A stretch of 64,000 bases of DNA from Pantoea ananatis LMG 2665 (GTDB lineage Bacteria; Pseudomonadota; Gammaproteobacteria; Enterobacterales; Enterobacteriaceae), in contig NZ_JMJJ01000004.1 of NCBI RefSeq assembly GCF_000710035.2, positions 310,001-374,000 of the forward strand, given 5' to 3'. Below the pieces are notes generated by a model. It did no database searches, was not told where the DNA came from, and was given only the letters and a program-made list of their open reading frames with translations. The position numbers and the translations under genes are program-made. Below, in pieces: positions 62,350-64,000 of the stretch (positions are counted from its first letter, which is position 1; each line of letters begins with the position of its first letter).

Positions 62350-62366
62350 ATCGCTGGAGAAAAATC

Positions 62367-63140
62367 ATGCGTTTACCCTTTCGTCGTCTGAGCATTGCGC
62401 TGGTAATGAGCGTTTCACTGGCAGGCCAGGCGCTGGCGGCCGATAAGGTCACCGTGTTTGCGGCGGCGTCACTCACTAACGCGCTGGAAGAGATTGCAGC
62501 ACAGTACAAAAAAACGCACGGCACTGACGTTGTATCATCCTTTGCGTCGTCCTCGGTACTGGCGCGTCAGATTGAGCAGGGCGCACCTGCCGATCTGTTT
62601 ATCTCAGCCGATCAACAGTGGATGGACGATGCCGTTGCTAAAAAAAGTATGATCGACAGCACCCGCTATACGTTGTTGGGCAATGACCTGGTGCTGATTG
62701 CACCGCGCAGCGACAGCGCCAAACCGGTGACGATCAACGATCAAACCAACTGGAAAAGCCTGTTGAAGGGCGAACGTCTGGCCGTGGGCGATCCCGATCA
62801 CGTGCCGGCGGGCATCTATGCTAAAGAAGCGCTGCAAAAGCTGGGTGCCTGGTCTTCTGTGTCCCCGGCGCTGGCGCGTGCCAGTAATGTGCGCGCCGCC
62901 CTGGCGCTGGTGGAACGTAATGAAACGCCTTATGGCATTGTGTACGGCTCAGATGCTGTAGCCAGTAAAAAAGTTCAGGTGGTGGGCACCTTTCCGGAAG
63001 ACAGCCACAAGCCGGTCGAATATCCTGTCGCAATCGTTAACGATCGCGACAACGCTGCCGTTAAGGCTTTCTATAACTACCTGAAAGGGCCTGAAGCGGC
63101 CGCAGTGTTCAAACAATACGGATTCTCGCCTAAAAAATGA
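62367..63140 (+). CDS. modA: Molybdate-binding periplasmic protein
   Basis: Substrate-binding component of the molybdate ABC importer. The ATG at 62367 (MRLPFRRLSIALVM) gives 257 residues, as in E. coli, with a signal peptide cleaved after ALA. Oxyanion-ligand segments AAASLTNALEEIA and FASSSVLARQIEQGAPADLF are present. It overlaps modB by 4 bases. Confidence 0.98.
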   Translation: MRLPFRRLSIALVMSVSLAGQALAADKVTVFAAASLTNALEEIAAQYKKTHGTDVVSSFASSSVLARQIEQGAPADLFISADQQWMDDAVAKKSMIDSTRYTLLGNDLVLIAPRSDSAKPVTINDQTNWKSLLKGERLAVGDPDHVPAGIYAKEALQKLGAWSSVSPALARASNVRAALALVERNETPYGIVYGSDAVASKKVQVVGTFPEDSHKPVEYPVAIVNDRDNAAVKAFYNYLKGPEAAAVFKQYGFSPKK

Positions 63141-63832
63141 TACTCAGTGATGTTGAATGGCAGGCGGTCCTGCTCAGCCTGCAGGTGTCAGGCATTGCCG
63201 TACTGTGCAGTCTGCCATTCGGTATCCTGATGGCATGGGTGCTGGTACGTTGCCGTTTCCCCGGTAAAGCCATCCTCGACAGTGTGATCCACTTGCCTCT
63301 GGTACTGCCGCCGGTGGTGGTGGGTTACCTGTTGCTGATTGGCCTGGGTCGGCGCGGTATGATCGGTGAAAAACTGTATGAATGGTTTGGCTTCAGCTTC
63401 GCCTTTAGCTGGCGCGGCGCGGCGCTGGCCTCTGCGGTTATCGCCTTTCCCCTGATGGTGCGGGCCATTCGTCTGGCGCTGGAGGCGGTGGATAGCCGGC
63501 TGGAGCAGGCTGCGCGCACCTTAGGTGCCGGACGCTGGCGGGTCTTTTTTACCATTACGCTGCCGTTAACGCTGCCCGGTATTATTGTCGGCACCGTACT
63601 GGCCTTTGCCCGTTCCCTTGGCGAGTTCGGTGCCACTATTACCTTCGTTTCCAACATTCCCGGCGAAACCCGCACCATTCCTCTGGCGATGTATACGTTG
63701 ATTGAAACGCCCGGGGCGGAAGGGGCCGCCGCACGTCTGTGCGTTATCGCGATCGTTCTGGCACTGGCTTCCTTACTGGCGTCTGAATGGCTGGCGCAGT
63801 GGGGGCGTAAACGGATGGGGGCTTCATGCTGA
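63137..63832 (+). CDS. modB: Molybdate ABC transporter permease
   Basis: 231 residues, about five spans. The ABC-permease EAA loop reads [21 protein letters not shown], where ModC docks. It overlaps modC by 7 bases. Confidence 0.98.
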   Translation: MILSDVEWQAVLLSLQVSGIAVLCSLPFGILMAWVLVRCRFPGKAILDSVIHLPLVLPPVVVGYLLLIGLGRRGMIGEKLYEWFGFSFAFSWRGAALASAVIAFPLMVRAIRLALEAVDSRLEQAARTLGAGRWRVFFTITLPLTLPGIIVGTVLAFARSLGEFGATITFVSNIPGETRTIPLAMYTLIETPGAEGAAARLCVIAIVLALASLLASEWLAQWGRKRMGASC

Positions 63833-64000
63833 CGCTGAACATGGCTCAACGCCTGGGCGAGCATCAGCTTGAGGTTGATGTGACGATCCCCGCCAGCGGT
63901 ATCACCGCGATATTCGGCGTGTCGGGCGCGGGCAAAACCTCACTGATTAACGCCATTGGCGGCTTAACCCAACCTCAGCGCGGACGCATTCAGCTGAATG
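63826..64000 (+). CDS. modC: Molybdate ABC transporter ATPase (3' truncated by window)
   Basis: Only the first 58 residues are inside the window: [19 protein letters not shown] followed by Walker [10 protein letters not shown]. The position after modB fits ModC. Confidence 0.95.
   Translation, partial: MLTLNMAQRLGEHQLEVDVTIPASGITAIFGVSGAGKTSLINAIGGLTQPQRGRIQLN

Overview
The window is chromosomal DNA from a member of the Enterobacterales. Gene order largely matches the E. coli 15-17 min region (nag/glnS/fur/fldA/seqA/pgm, kdp, phr, pxp/nei, gltA-sdh-suc, cyd, tol-pal, lysT, nadA/pnuC, aroG/gpmA, gal, mod). Protein divergence, three lone tRNA-Lys genes, a gal cluster without galE and an EvgS-like pair beside zitB point to Erwiniaceae (Pantoea/Erwinia type). 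The species assignment is inference. There are no insertion sequences, prophage genes or CRISPR arrays.

Layout. 1-7.0 kb: 3' part of nagE, glnS, an unrecognised NTF2-like gene, then fur, fldA, ybfE and ybfF on the minus strand. 7.3-10.7 kb: seqA-pgm, then a lone kdpE facing ybfA where E. coli carries the whole kdpFABCDE operon. 10.8-19.7 kb: ybgA-phrB, ybgI, and a pyroglutamate operon (pxpB-pxpC-pxpA, a DUF969/DUF979 membrane pair, pcp) ending in the DNA glycosylase nei. 19.8-35.8 kb: a GNAT gene, gltA, the sdhCDAB-sucABCD operon and cydABX-ybgE, which together give half of the TCA cycle and the bd-type oxidase. 36-41.6 kb: ybgC-tolQRAB-pal-cpoB, the envelope constriction machinery.

41.7-42.8 kb: three identical tRNA-Lys(UUU) genes followed by three tandem units of about 162-176 bp. 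Each unit ends in a 19-nt copy of the tRNA-Lys 3' end (the last base is changed in the final copy). This resembles the rtT repeats of the E. coli tyrT operon, but here it sits at a lysine tRNA locus. The copied tail can pair with a conserved segment inside each unit, suggesting a folded RNA element. It is the most unusual structure in the window.

42.8-53.9 kb: a chemoreceptor, an Ada-sensor/AlkA fusion divergent from a stand-alone methyltransferase, nadA-pnuC, zitB, an EvgAS-like phosphorelay whose kinase gene overlaps zitB, and ybgS. 54-64 kb: aroG, gpmA, galTKM (no galE, two GalR-type operators), modF-modE, acrZ and modAB with the start of modC.
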